A stretch of 64,000 nt of DNA, taken from WTAW01 sp964406575 (GTDB lineage Bacteria > Acidobacteriota > Aminicenantia > Aminicenantales > Aminicenantaceae). A model generated the notes under the pieces. The model did not search any database. It was not told the origin of the DNA and worked only from the letters and a program-made list of their open reading frames with translations. Shown here in pieces: positions 45,494 to 54,499 of this stretch (positions are counted from its first letter, which is position 1; each line of letters opens with the position of its first letter). The stretch covers positions 1 through 64,000 of the forward strand of contig CAYOSH010000003.1 in assembly GCA_964406575.1 (NCBI GenBank). The letters are read 5' to 3'. Both the position numbers and the translations under genes were made by a program.

Positions 45494-45937
45494 TCATTTG
45501 ACCAGCCGGCCGCTGTCGCCTACGGTCCACTCCCCATTCACACAGACGTAGAGGACTGTGCGTTGGACCTCTTGATCCTTTTCGGTCTTGTATTTGATAT
45601 CCACGAGTTTCCAATCTTCCAAACCGTTGAACATCATTGACACTTGCGCTTCCGTGGGACTTGCAAAGCGCTTCCCTCTAAATTTCCGGAGGACGGACTG
45701 ATCCGCCCCATAGTTGATGATATTTATGGGTAAATTCCCCCTGGCCTCCGCATCCCTTTTGATAAAATCCTCGACCATATCCTTGGGCGTGTAATATTCA
45801 TCTATGAGAGTCCATTCATACTCCTGGGCGTATTTCGGAGATGGTTTGAGGAGAAACGATTTGTAAATAAAATAGCCTCCGAGCAATAGAATATCTAAAA
45901 TAACAAAGATGATTAGGATCTTGACAATTCTACTCAT
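45494..45937 (-). CDS. Hypothetical single-span membrane protein
   Basis: A 147-aa product with one N-terminal hydrophobic helix (KILIIFVILDILLLGGYFI). A soluble domain with DMVEDFIKRDAEARGNLPINI and alternating strands (LYVCVNGEWTVGDSGRLVK) follows. No family is recognised. It follows the zinc-ribbon gene's promoter region and may share regulation with it. AGGAG precedes the ATG. Confidence 0.7.
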   Translation of the reverse strand: MSRIVKILIIFVILDILLLGGYFIYKSFLLKPSPKYAQEYEWTLIDEYYTPKDMVEDFIKRDAEARGNLPINIINYGADQSVLRKFRGKRFASPTEAQVSMMFNGLEDWKLVDIKYKTEKDQEVQRTVLYVCVNGEWTVGDSGRLVK

Positions 45938-46062
45938 GGAATCTCCTATTCGTCATGGACACATATTCCAAAGCCTCAAGCAGTCCATCTGCTGATGGCA
46001 AAAAATTTTATATCTCTGATACAGAAAAGAGTATCACCTGAGTTTTAAAAAGTGCTGCATGT

Positions 46063-46413
46063 CTACTGAATGAGCCGCAAAGTGAGAGGATAGCGGTATT
46101 TCTCTCCATTGCTCGCTTTCACAGTGGCTATGATGATCATCACCAAGCCGAATATCCCGATTGCGATCAATAAAAAGATGCCAATGACGATAAGGATCAA
46201 CACTGCTGCAATTATTGCGTAGATGCAGATCGATATTTGAAAATTAAGCGACTCTTTCCCTTGATCGGCAACAAACTCTGATTCATCTCTCTTTATCAAC
46301 CAGATGATCAAGGGCCCGATGATGTTGCCAAAAGGAATGATATACCCTGCCAAAGCTGCTAGATGGCAGAACATTCCCCAATTTCTTTCCTGCGCCTCTG
46401 TCATCGTTGCCAT
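46063..46413 (-). CDS. DUF4870-domain membrane protein
   Basis: A 116-aa integral protein of the DUF4870 type: NWGMFCHLAALAGYIIPFGNII, IGPLIIWLIKRDESEFVADQGKE-like, then two close helices around AAVLILIVIGIFLLIAIGIF. It has four predicted spans and unknown function; family members are often near chaperones or type IV pili. AGGAGGT precedes the ATG. Confidence 0.85.
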   Translation of the reverse strand: MATMTEAQERNWGMFCHLAALAGYIIPFGNIIGPLIIWLIKRDESEFVADQGKESLNFQISICIYAIIAAVLILIVIGIFLLIAIGIFGLVMIIIATVKASNGEKYRYPLTLRLIQ

Positions 46414-46489
46414 GCATTCACCTCCTGATTTTTGCGTTTAAATCTATTTTCCTTATTTGTGAAGATAATAATAATTGAGTATGACTTTG

Positions 46490-47048
46490 TCAATGAACGA
46501 ATAAAAGGAATCCTGGCTGATCTGCACGGAACCGAATTTTATCTGCCACTATGGTGCATACTGCAATTGTATCCAAAATCTCTTTGGGATCGGATTCGAG
46601 GATATCTTTATCCAGTATAGTAAAGTCTGCATATTTTCCAAGCTCGATAGATCCTAGAACATCCTCTTGAAAAGCACCGTAAGCTGCCCAGATCGTAAAT
46701 CCTCTGATCGCTTCCTGGATGGTCATGCGTTGCAAAGGATGCCATCCTCCCTCAGGCCAACCAGAGGCGTCCTGCCGGGTCACTGCCGTATATATACCCA
46801 AAAGAGGATTTGTGGACTCTACAGGAAAATCCGAACCACCGGGAATGGGAAGGCCACCGTCGAGAGACCAGCGCCAGGCATAGGCCCCTTCAGCCCCTTC
46901 GGTCCCGACTCTCTCTTCAACAAAGCTCATGAGTAACGACTTTTCCTCCATGCAACACCAGATTAGCTGGACCTCGCTTTCCGCAGCAAACACAAAAAGC
47001 ACCAAAAACAAAAATTCCAAAAAGAAGGAGCACTTTGTATTTTCTCAT
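46490..47048 (-). pseudogene. Deleted YtcJ-like amidohydrolase
   Basis: The N-terminus is intact: an ATG at 47048, the lipoprotein signal (FGAFCVCC) and ANLVLHGGKVVT, followed by a premature TGA after HELC. In another frame the sequence resumes at FVEERVGTEGAEGAYAWRW and runs through GSDFPVESTNPLLGIYTAVT and GKYADFTILDKDIL to the normal end. Compared with the paralogue at 23966-25678, roughly 360 central residues (including the metal-binding HxH and most of the barrel) are missing. The break is at about 46925-46935. Confidence 0.75.
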
Positions 47049-47162
47049 ATTTCCTCCCTCAAATACCCATAACATCACAACCACTGTCCATAATTGAATT
47101 GCGCGATCTTTTTTGAAATTATCTCTTCTGCAAAAAAAATTCAAGCGTCATGAACAGACGGT

Positions 47163-47346
47163 AGGCATCTCTAAATCCGTAATGGTTAAAATTCGATTGA
47201 TCCAATCGGTGATTTCGAAAACGAACACCTGGATATTGGTCCATTCGGGGAATGGACCCTACATTCTTATGGTGTAGGGATCGTTTGCCAAACGGTTTAT
47301 TCGGGGAACGGAGCCTACACAAAAAAGAAACCGGATTCAGGGATGA
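47163..47346. repeat. Family A repeat carrying a tandem hairpin pair
   Basis: Ends are GGCATCTCTAAATCCGTAAT and CCGGATTCAGGGATGA. Instead of the usual core it contains GGTCCATTC/GAATGGACC (47238-47258), CTACA/TGTAG, and CGTTTG/CAAACG (47282-47294), the same design as at 100-169. It occupies most of the gap upstream of the DUF169 gene. Confidence 0.65.
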
Positions 47347-47403
47347 ATTCGGAGAACGAAAAAATTTGATTTACAGAGAGAAAAATGAGATAAAAAAAGA
47401 GCC

Positions 47404-48129
47404 ATGAAAGACAAACAACCAAATCCCGAGATTTTAATCCAGAGAATCGATCTGAAAATTCCACTGATCGGTTTTTACGACGCACCCGACTCCAAGCCTT
47501 TTGCGCCTTGTGTTATCCCCCAGCCCGGGGAGTGTGTTTTTGCCTTCTATAAAAATTGGCTCAGAGGAGAGACCCTTCACATCACCAAGGACCACTATGG
47601 ATGCGGAGGGGTCGGCCGCTGGATGTGCGGAGTCACCACTCGAACCCGAGATGCATTCATCAAGTTCTTGGTGGATGATGAAGGCCTCAAATCCTCTCAC
47701 GCGCTTATGGAACAATGGATCGACTCCGGCAGCCCTTACAAAGCATCCCATCCGCATCTTCTGATAGGCCCTCTCAAAGAAGACCAGTGGGCTTATGCGA
47801 AGAGCGTCATCTTTTTTGTCAATCCCGACCAGTTGAGCGTTCTTATGATCGGCGCACAGTACGAAAGTTCTCCCGATGATCCTCCTCCGGTTATTGCGCC
47901 TTTTGGCTCTGGATGTATGGAGCTCCTGCCCTTTGACGATCCAGATATCCCGCAAGCTGCGATCAGCACCACAGACATCGCCATGCGCCAGCATATCCCT
48001 CCGGAGATTCTGGGATTTACCGTCACAAGGTCCATGTTCAAGAGGCTCTGCAATCTGGATGAACGGAGCTTCCTCTACAAACCATTCCTGCAGAGGTTGC
48101 GCAAAGCCCGAGGCCTGCCAGATCTCTAA
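47404..48129 (+). CDS. DUF169-family protein
   Basis: A 241-aa protein resembling DUF169: PLIGFYDAPDSKPF near the N-terminus, CVFAFYKNWLRGETLHITKD, HYGCGGVGRWMCG, AKSVIFFVNPDQLSVLMIGA and SGCMELLPFDDPDIPQAAIS. The Cys residues could be metal or cluster ligands. The family function is unknown. It is monocistronic on the plus strand, with a weak ribosome-binding site. Confidence 0.85.
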   Translation: MKDKQPNPEILIQRIDLKIPLIGFYDAPDSKPFAPCVIPQPGECVFAFYKNWLRGETLHITKDHYGCGGVGRWMCGVTTRTRDAFIKFLVDDEGLKSSHALMEQWIDSGSPYKASHPHLLIGPLKEDQWAYAKSVIFFVNPDQLSVLMIGAQYESSPDDPPPVIAPFGSGCMELLPFDDPDIPQAAISTTDIAMRQHIPPEILGFTVTRSMFKRLCNLDERSFLYKPFLQRLRKARGLPDL

Positions 48130-48146
48130 TCAGATCTCCGATGGAA

Positions 48147-48373
48147 GTATCCTTAGATCCGGGAACTTTTGAAGACAAGTGGCGTTATTGAGTGTCCCAA
48201 TTGTCTGGTGGAGAAAACCGTGTGGAGGGTTGGACGGGCATGGTACATCTTCCTAAGGGAGATGTGAGGGAAGCACGGAAACGAGCGAAGTTTCCTCGCT
48301 GGGGAAACTAAGCGTGTTTTCGCAATCACCAATTGGGACACCCGAATGACACCTATTACGGATTTTAGGATGC
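48147..48373. repeat. Family A repeat, full-length copy
   Basis: About 227 bp with ends GTATCCTTAGATCCGGGAAC and TTACGGATTTTAGGATGCT. The internal hairpins GTTTCC/GGAAAC (48289-48307) and ACATCT/AGATGT persist. It is inverted relative to the copy at 26688 and like that at 44651. It fills the gap between convergent genes. Confidence 0.7.
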
Positions 48374-48390
48374 TGACACCTTCGATCGGA

Positions 48391-50277
48391 TTATTGCAAA
48401 ACTCTCAGCTTGAGATGAGAGCTAAAGGCGGATGATCTGTAAACCCTGTGCATGGCCTTCTGGAAATCGGCTTCCCTGGCATGGTAAATATCCACAAATC
48501 TCTGCGGATTCCGGTCGATCACAGGAAACCAGGTGCTCTGCACTTGGACCATTATGCGGTGCCCTTTTTTGAAGCAATGAGATTTATCCCTCAGGTCATA
48601 CTTGATCTCCGTCACCTCATCCGGAACAAAAGGCGCTGGTTTTTCAAAGCTATTCCTGTATTTTCCTCGAAACACATCAGCACCCACCAGCATCTGGAAA
48701 TGCCCCATCCTCACGCCACAGGGATTGGGTTTGTTATCAGGGGCATTGCCAGGGTATACATCGATCAACTTGACCACCCAGTCCGCATCTGTGCCCGAAG
48801 TCGAAACAAAAAGATCAGCGATGACCGGGCCGGCGATCGTGATATCCTCATCCAAGACATCCGTCTCATAAACGAGCACATCCGTCCGTGATGCAGCGAA
48901 CCTCTGGTCCTCGACCATCCAGAGGTGCCCCTGCGATGTCCGGACTTCCGCTGAAAAGGGGACGGGCTTGTTGGGATCGCTGATATAAGAGTCATAGTCA
49001 TCCTCTGTATCGTGGAGAGGGGGAGAAAAAGAGAGTTTACCTTTTTGGTGAAAATAGAGATTTTTTTCCAAAGTGGATTTCGGCGGCCATCGGTCATAAG
49101 ATTTCCACTCATTGGATCCCGTCTCGAAGACCAGGGCCTCTGGAAGATTGAGATCACCTTTATCTTTGAGGTAGCGAAGAAAGAATGGGAATTCGACGTT
49201 GTCTCGAAAATATTCACCCGTTTTTGTGCCGAACTGTATATTCCCCAAGACATCTCCATCCATCCGTGCCCATCCCCCATGGAGCCAAGGCCCTAGGACA
49301 AGGATACTCCTGTTGTCTGGATTTTTTGTTTCGATCGTGTAATAAATGCTCATCGGTCCATAAAAGTCTTCGGCATCGAACCATCCAGCCACATTGAGGA
49401 TGGGGTGTTTGATGTTGTTCAAATACTGGAGCACATTCTGTTCTTTCCAGTAGTCGTCGTAATCGCCATGGGCCATATATTCATTCCATGTGGGCACCTG
49501 CTCATGAAAATAAAACTTATCCACGTTCGAAATGGGACCGAGCTCGAGAAAAAAAAGGTAGCCGTCAGGTGTTCCATACTGAAATCTGGCAGCCGCCTGC
49601 TCTGATTGGCCCGCTCGAACTCTGGCATTGTTCGACAGCCATCCGAACGTGTACATCAAACGGAAAGCTCCATTGTGATGAAAATCGTCCCCTATCCACA
49701 TGTCCGAAGGCGAGGCTTGAGGGGAAGAAGCTTTTAGGGCAGGATGGGCATCGATCATCCCCATAACTGTCTGCCACCCCGGGTAAGAAATGCCCCATTG
49801 GCCGACTCGGCCGTTGTGATTGGGTATCGTCTGCAGCAACCATTCGATGGTGTCGAATGTATCACTGCTCTCATCGACATCAGCTGGGCCCCGCTTGACT
49901 GTTTTGTGGGGTTTCATCACGATGAACTCCCCCTCGGATTTGAACTTCCCGCGGACATCCTGATAAACGAATATGAATCCCTCTTTGGCATAGGCCTCGT
50001 TCGGACCGAGAACCTGCCTGAAATGATTGGATCCGTAGTATCGGACAGAATAAGGAGTCCTGAAAAGGAGAATGGGGTATTTTTCCGTTTTGTCTTTGGG
50101 TGTGTAAACCTGGGTGTAGAGCTTGATGCCATCCCGCATCGTCACCATGTATTCCGTTTTGTCATAGTTAACTTTGGCATCATATCTCTCTTGAGCCCAT
50201 AGGTGAGAAATTGTCAGAAGGAAAAAAATGGGTATAACAGCATTCCTCGACGGAATGTTGCTCAATATCCTTTTCAT
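48391..50277 (-). CDS. CocE/X-Pro dipeptidyl-peptidase-family hydrolase, exported
   Basis: A 628-aa protein with a signal peptide ending near HLWAQ. It shows YMVTMRDGIKLYTQVYTPKD, GKFKSEGEF, and WGISYPGWQTVMG with nucleophile Ser164. Asp/His residues occur in VAGWFDAEDFYGPM and LGPWLHGGW. The C-terminal jelly-roll is present (ITIAGPVIADLFVSTSGTDADW). It lacks the N-terminal extension of the 823-aa paralogue at 37804. It should cleave X-Pro peptides or esters. GGGAGG precedes the ATG. Confidence 0.93.
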   Translation of the reverse strand: MKRILSNIPSRNAVIPIFFLLTISHLWAQERYDAKVNYDKTEYMVTMRDGIKLYTQVYTPKDKTEKYPILLFRTPYSVRYYGSNHFRQVLGPNEAYAKEGFIFVYQDVRGKFKSEGEFIVMKPHKTVKRGPADVDESSDTFDTIEWLLQTIPNHNGRVGQWGISYPGWQTVMGMIDAHPALKASSPQASPSDMWIGDDFHHNGAFRLMYTFGWLSNNARVRAGQSEQAAARFQYGTPDGYLFFLELGPISNVDKFYFHEQVPTWNEYMAHGDYDDYWKEQNVLQYLNNIKHPILNVAGWFDAEDFYGPMSIYYTIETKNPDNRSILVLGPWLHGGWARMDGDVLGNIQFGTKTGEYFRDNVEFPFFLRYLKDKGDLNLPEALVFETGSNEWKSYDRWPPKSTLEKNLYFHQKGKLSFSPPLHDTEDDYDSYISDPNKPVPFSAEVRTSQGHLWMVEDQRFAASRTDVLVYETDVLDEDITIAGPVIADLFVSTSGTDADWVVKLIDVYPGNAPDNKPNPCGVRMGHFQMLVGADVFRGKYRNSFEKPAPFVPDEVTEIKYDLRDKSHCFKKGHRIMVQVQSTWFPVIDRNPQRFVDIYHAREADFQKAMHRVYRSSAFSSHLKLRVLQ

Positions 50278-50609
50278 AAGATACCTCCCGGGAAAATTTT
50301 GATTCTCGATGATCGACTATTGGTAAAACTAATACCACAGAGTACTCCATAGGGTCAATCCATAGCAGCATAGATGAAAAAAAATAAAAATTATCTTAGA
50401 AATCCTATCAAATCGATAATAAATATGTTATAATTATTTCAGATCAGTCTCAGTTGGCTGGCTGGCAGAGATTGAGTCCTCCTTCAAACCCCCTTTTGCT
50501 AATTTCCCCGATCAGCCAGCATTCTATATTAGTTTTGAATCCGAAAGTGTCGTTAGTGGACCGGCCGTATAAATTGAATGAGCAAGATGTCAAAAATAGT
50601 GAAAAGAGG
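50278..50609. other. Intergenic, no feature recognised
   Basis: About 330 bp, AT-rich near the peptidase start. A minus-strand frame reads through part of it but lacks a start and resembles no family I know. No family A or B end is seen. Confidence 0.4.
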
Positions 50610-51137
50610 TTACTGCTTGATGAGTTCGAGGATTTTTTTCTCGTCCCGAATGCCTTCCAGGATATCTGGTAAGAGGGAATCGATTTCTGAATCGCTATAA
50701 TCACACCTCTCGATCTCAACTCTTCCCCCGAAGACATAGCATTCAATTTCCCTGACACACTTGGCATACTTCACCGGACTATTTTTTCTTCGGGATTCAA
50801 AATAGGTGATCTGAAGCAGCATCTTTTCTTTCCCTGCGGCATGATGATTCAAAACGAGGACGTGCTCTTCCTTGTTGTCCTCGTTGCCATCCAGATTCAC
50901 ATGGAATTCACCTTTGGCGAAGCTCTCGTTCTCGACGTGCCCAAGCACCTCCACTTCTTTGTAGATCTCCCAGAGGATGTGCGCAGGCTGGCTGTCTTGC
51001 ACCAAGACTTCTCTTTGTGTTTGAGAAATCGCCACGGAAGGCAGCGAGAAGAAAAAACAAATACAGAAAACGATAAAGATAACGCCCTGCAAAGGCTTAG
51101 GGAAAGAGGAACTCCAATCCATCCCGATTTTTTCCAC
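50610..51137 (-). CDS. Hypothetical exported protein
   Basis: A 175-aa product read from GTG at 51137, or from the ATG at 51122. A hydrophobic segment (VIFIVFCICFFFSLPSVAIS) looks like a cleavable signal. The mature part is mixed strand/helix with HILWEIYKEVEVLGHVENESF and VREIECYVFGGRVEIERCDY. No family is recognised. It is followed by a helix-hairpin-helix gene upstream on the same strand. Confidence 0.65.
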   Translation of the reverse strand: MEKIGMDWSSSFPKPLQGVIFIVFCICFFFSLPSVAISQTQREVLVQDSQPAHILWEIYKEVEVLGHVENESFAKGEFHVNLDGNEDNKEEHVLVLNHHAAGKEKMLLQITYFESRRKNSPVKYAKCVREIECYVFGGRVEIERCDYSDSEIDSLLPDILEGIRDEKKILELIKQ

Positions 51138-51171
51138 CGTTATTATTATAATGTCAAACGGCCCTGAATAT

Positions 51172-51453
51172 TCAAGATATTTTTTTAATTCCCTTTTTTT
51201 TACCCACAGAGTCTTTGCATTCCGGCCACGGGATATTCCGTACAGCCCCCCGGAATTGGTAGAGGACGCACGGGTCCAGCTTCCCCCCTTTTTTCTTTTT
51301 CAGCCGCTCATACAGCTCTTCAGGGTCAGACCGTTTCATCTGTTGAGAAGACCTGATCCCGAGAGAATACAACTCCATGGCAGCGATAGGCCCGATGTTC
51401 CGCATCGATTGCAATTCTTTCAGGATTCTTTCCTTTTTTTTGAGATCTTTCAT
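51172..51453 (-). CDS. Helix-hairpin-helix (Cdd1/pathogenicity-locus type) protein
   Basis: A 93-aa protein. The core LQSMRNIGPIAAMELYSLGI is a helix-hairpin-helix DNA-binding unit. It continues with RSSQQMKRSDPEELYERL and DPCVLYQFRGAVRNIPWPEC, as in the Cdd1/TfoX-C-like family (R-N-I-G-P-x-x...DPCVLxxFR). A basic tail (KKKGIKKIS) follows. It probably binds nucleic acid. Confidence 0.8.
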   Translation of the reverse strand: MKDLKKKERILKELQSMRNIGPIAAMELYSLGIRSSQQMKRSDPEELYERLKKKKGGKLDPCVLYQFRGAVRNIPWPECKDSVGKKKGIKKIS

Positions 51454-51541
51454 AATTTGTATTTCAAGTGAACAATCCTCATTAAGAGATCAAAATCCTC
51501 GTCTTCAACAGATCCTCTGAGTTGTCCTAAAAATTATCGCC

Positions 51542-51883
51542 CTATACATCTCTTTGAACAGGACCGGTGAAAAAATAGGCATCCCCATCATTGGGTTCTT
51601 TGGGATCATGGACAGGTTCCCAAGCGATATAAACCGGGTCTGAGTTCCGCAAAAGGCTGAGGACCGGCGCAAACTGGGAACCAGGAGCAAAATAGTATAT
51701 CTTTCCATCTGAATAATAGGGTTCGGGGAGCTTGCTCCCCTCTATAGCAAACACCGCCTGAGCAACCTCTTGACCTCCAGAATAAAGGCGAATGACCTTA
51801 TCTCCCCAGCGCGTTCGCCTTCCCTTCAGGTCACTGGCGTAAATATGAACCGTATAGCTATCTATCTTGTGACGTATGACTTC
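51542..51883 (-). CDS. Hypothetical protein
   Basis: A 113-aa product from the ATG at 51883; the ATG at 51916 is an alternative. It contains DSYTVHIYASDLKGRRTRWG and DGKIYYFAPGSQFAPVLSLL, consistent with a small beta-sheet protein. No family is recognised. Its 5' end overlaps the upstream DUF6141-like gene by about 26 nt, so the two are translationally coupled. Confidence 0.65.
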   Translation of the reverse strand, partial: EVIRHKIDSYTVHIYASDLKGRRTRWGDKVIRLYSGGQEVAQAVFAIEGSKLPEPYYSDGKIYYFAPGSQFAPVLSLLRNSDPVYIAWEPVHDPKEPNDGDAYFFTGPVQRDV

Positions 51884-52394
51884 CATGAGTCTCTCTCTTG
51901 GCCTTATCCATGGCATTTATCAGAGCGTCTGGATTTTGAGAACCGATGAGTATCCGCCGGCCACTCAACAGGACCAATTGAACCCCGCGATTCCCACTCA
52001 CATTGTAGGCCTTCCCACCAGATCCATAGCGGATGCCCCAGCCCCCATACTCTCTAAAAGGCCGGTACATCCTGGCTTCGTATGTCTGGATCGCATCAAA
52101 AGGCATTGTGCGGAACTGGCGATGAAAAGGGATATACCGGATGTAGATCCCATTTTCACGGACTTCTGTAATCAATCCCGCAGAGAAAGCCGTTATAGGA
52201 AAAACTACCCCGAACAGAACCCACATGCCAACAAGAACAATATCGGGCGCAGGTCGTGTCCCAAAGGGGATATTCAAAAGGATCTGCTGGATAAAAGCAA
52301 CCCAGGAAACACCTGTCAGGAAAACCACAAGAGCCCATAACCAGAACTGGCGGAAACGTTGGACCTCACGGAATAAGACGTCTTTTGATTCCAT
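51858..52394 (-). CDS. DUF6141-like membrane protein
   Basis: A 178-aa product from the ATG at 52394 (TTG at 52424 is less likely). Two N-terminal transmembrane helices (WLWALVVFLTGVSWVAFI and DIVLVGMWVLFGVVFPITAF) are followed by a PH-like beta domain: ENGIYIRYIPFHRQFRTMPF, GWGIRYGSGGKAYNVSGNRG, LLSGRRILIGSQNPDALINA. Function is unknown. It overlaps the following gene. Confidence 0.75.
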   Translation of the reverse strand: MESKDVLFREVQRFRQFWLWALVVFLTGVSWVAFIQQILLNIPFGTRPAPDIVLVGMWVLFGVVFPITAFSAGLITEVRENGIYIRYIPFHRQFRTMPFDAIQTYEARMYRPFREYGGWGIRYGSGGKAYNVSGNRGVQLVLLSGRRILIGSQNPDALINAMDKAKRETHGSHTSQDR

Positions 52395-52462
52395 TCGATC
52401 CACGCTCCATACTATTATACTCAACCAGCTTCATTTTGGAAACTCAAAATAAGACTTTTAAA

Positions 52463-52640
52463 GTATCCCCTAAGTCCGTGATTGTATGAACAAGTGGCCG
52501 CTCTTGAAAGTCCCCAATGGTGATTTTGAAAGTGAAATCCCCTCTGTTTTTTCTCGGCCCGTCCCGAAAATGGACTCTAACAGCGTGGGACCCGTATCCC
52601 AAAGGGTCCCCTGGGGGAACGGCCCCCACATCGCATTCAG
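52463..52640. repeat. Degenerate family A/C repeat
   Basis: The left end GTATCCCCTAAGTCCGTGAT matches family A. The interior has TCCCCAATGGTGATTTTGAA and a strong hairpin GGGACCC (52587-52593)/GGGTCCC (52604-52610), then CTGGGGGAACGGCCCCCAC. The right end is not distinct. It abuts the stop of the acyl-CoA synthetase gene. Confidence 0.5.
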
Positions 52641-52644
52641 CGAT

Positions 52645-54423
52645 TCATTCAGCGTAGAGGGATTCAATGAGGCCTTTATACTTCCCTTCGATAATGTTCC
52701 TCTTGACTTTAAGGGTGGGCGTGATCTCTCCTTTCGAAATTTCAAAATCTCTGTCCAGGAGTGCGATTTTTTTTACTTTTTCATAGGCGGCAAGGTCCTG
52801 GAGGTTTTTATCCACTTCGGAAAGCATAAAATTGACGATCTTTTCATTTTTGACCAGATCTGAGCGGGCGGCAAAAGTAATCTGATTGAACCTCGCATAC
52901 TCTTCCAACTTTTCAAAGTCAGGGACAAGGAGAGCCGCGATGAATCTTCTTCTATCGCCGATCACGACGGCAGTCGTGATGTAAGGATTTGTCTTCAATA
53001 GGTTTTCGATCTGCTGGGGTGCCACATTCTTTCCTCCGGCAGTAACGATGATGTCTTTCTTCCTGTCGGTTATAACAAGAAATCCGCCCTCATCCAGATA
53101 GCCGATATCTCCGGAATAAAACCATTCGTCTCGGATGGCTTCTTTGGTCTCTTCGTCCTTCTTGTAGTATCCTTTCATCACGTTCGGCCCTCTGATCAAG
53201 ATCTCACCATCTTCGGCGATTTTCACATCAACTCCAGGGATGGGTTTGCCGACAGATCCAAATTTGAGGTCTTCAAAAGTGTTGAAGGTTACTGCCGGTG
53301 AGGTTTCCGTAATGCCATATGCTTCGAGTATAACAATTCCCATGGCGAAGAAAAACTCGGCGATGTCTTTGGACAAAGGAGCCGCCCCCGAGACAAAAAA
53401 CCTGATTCTTCCCCCGGTTTTTTCGATGATCTTGGAAAAAACTAACTTGTGCGCCAGATTCCTCTTAAAACGGAGAATGCCTGAGATGGGCTTATTCTCT
53501 AGATATCGAAAACCATATTTCTTTCCTGTCTTCAGAGCCCAGAAGAATATTTTCCTCTTCAGGTTTGAACTGGAAAGAACATTATCCATGACCTTGGCGT
53601 ATATTTTCTCGAATAGCCGGGGAACAGCGGGCATGATGGTGGGCCTGACCTCAAGCATATTCTCCGCTACAGTCTCCATACTCTCTACATAGCCTATGGT
53701 GCAGCCATGGTAGAGCATGGCGAATGTGACAGTTCTTTCATAACTGTGTGACAGAGGCAAAAAAGATAGGCTGGTATCCTCATGGGAGATGGGCAGTATC
53801 GAGGAGACCGAGGTCACATTGCTGATGAAATTGCTGTGAGTGAGCATGACACCCTTGGGCTCACCGGTCGTCCCGGAAGTGTAAATGATGGATGCCACAT
53901 CCGTGGCCTTGACAGTATTTGCCAGCTGATCGAACAGTACAGGATCCTTTTGAGCCGCTTGTTTTCCCATTTCTATAATATCGTTAAAATTCTTCACGCC
54001 CTCTGGTGCATCCTGCAAAAAAGTAATGAAGTGCGAGACAAGGGGCAACTCCCTCTTGATCGATTCGATTTTTGCCCAGAGCTCTTCATTCGAACAGACG
54101 ACGATTTTGGAATCGGAATCTTTGACAATGTATTTGACCTGTTCAGGAGAGAGATTGGTATAGATGGGCACGGTGACTCCGCCCAAGCACAAGGTCGCCA
54201 TATCTGTCATGGTCCATTCCGGCCTGTTCTCAGAAAGAATGATGAGCTTATCACCGGCATTCAAACCCAGTGTCTTAAGGCCCAGAGAAAAATTTATGAC
54301 TTTTTGTCCGAATTCCTCCGTCGAAATGGGCGTATAGCGACCATTTACTTTGTGGCGCATCAGGTCGTCTTTGGGGAAAGATTTGATGGTTTTGATAAAA
54401 AGTTGGCTAAGGGTCTCAATCAT
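52645..54423 (-). CDS. Long-chain acyl-CoA synthetase (AMP-forming)
   Basis: A 592-aa enzyme that activates fatty acids with ATP and CoA. The AMP-binding signature IIYTSGTTGEPKGVMLTHSN is intact. EAYGITETSPAVTFN, DEWFYSGDIGYLDEGGFLVI and DRKKDIIVTAGGKNVAPQQIE are the A4, A7 and A8 equivalents. The late lysine region is DFEISKGEITPTLKVKRNII. The ATG at 54423 has a perfect AAGGAGG 7 nt upstream; an ATG at 54465 is not supported. No fatty-acid-oxidation genes adjoin it. Confidence 0.95.
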   Translation of the reverse strand: MIETLSQLFIKTIKSFPKDDLMRHKVNGRYTPISTEEFGQKVINFSLGLKTLGLNAGDKLIILSENRPEWTMTDMATLCLGGVTVPIYTNLSPEQVKYIVKDSDSKIVVCSNEELWAKIESIKRELPLVSHFITFLQDAPEGVKNFNDIIEMGKQAAQKDPVLFDQLANTVKATDVASIIYTSGTTGEPKGVMLTHSNFISNVTSVSSILPISHEDTSLSFLPLSHSYERTVTFAMLYHGCTIGYVESMETVAENMLEVRPTIMPAVPRLFEKIYAKVMDNVLSSSNLKRKIFFWALKTGKKYGFRYLENKPISGILRFKRNLAHKLVFSKIIEKTGGRIRFFVSGAAPLSKDIAEFFFAMGIVILEAYGITETSPAVTFNTFEDLKFGSVGKPIPGVDVKIAEDGEILIRGPNVMKGYYKKDEETKEAIRDEWFYSGDIGYLDEGGFLVITDRKKDIIVTAGGKNVAPQQIENLLKTNPYITTAVVIGDRRRFIAALLVPDFEKLEEYARFNQITFAARSDLVKNEKIVNFMLSEVDKNLQDLAAYEKVKKIALLDRDFEISKGEITPTLKVKRNIIEGKYKGLIESLYAE

Positions 54424-54499
54424 GCGATCCTCCTTAAGCTTATTCAAATCCCCGACGGGCGGCATTATCCCACAATCTGTAAAAAATTGCTATCTCTTT

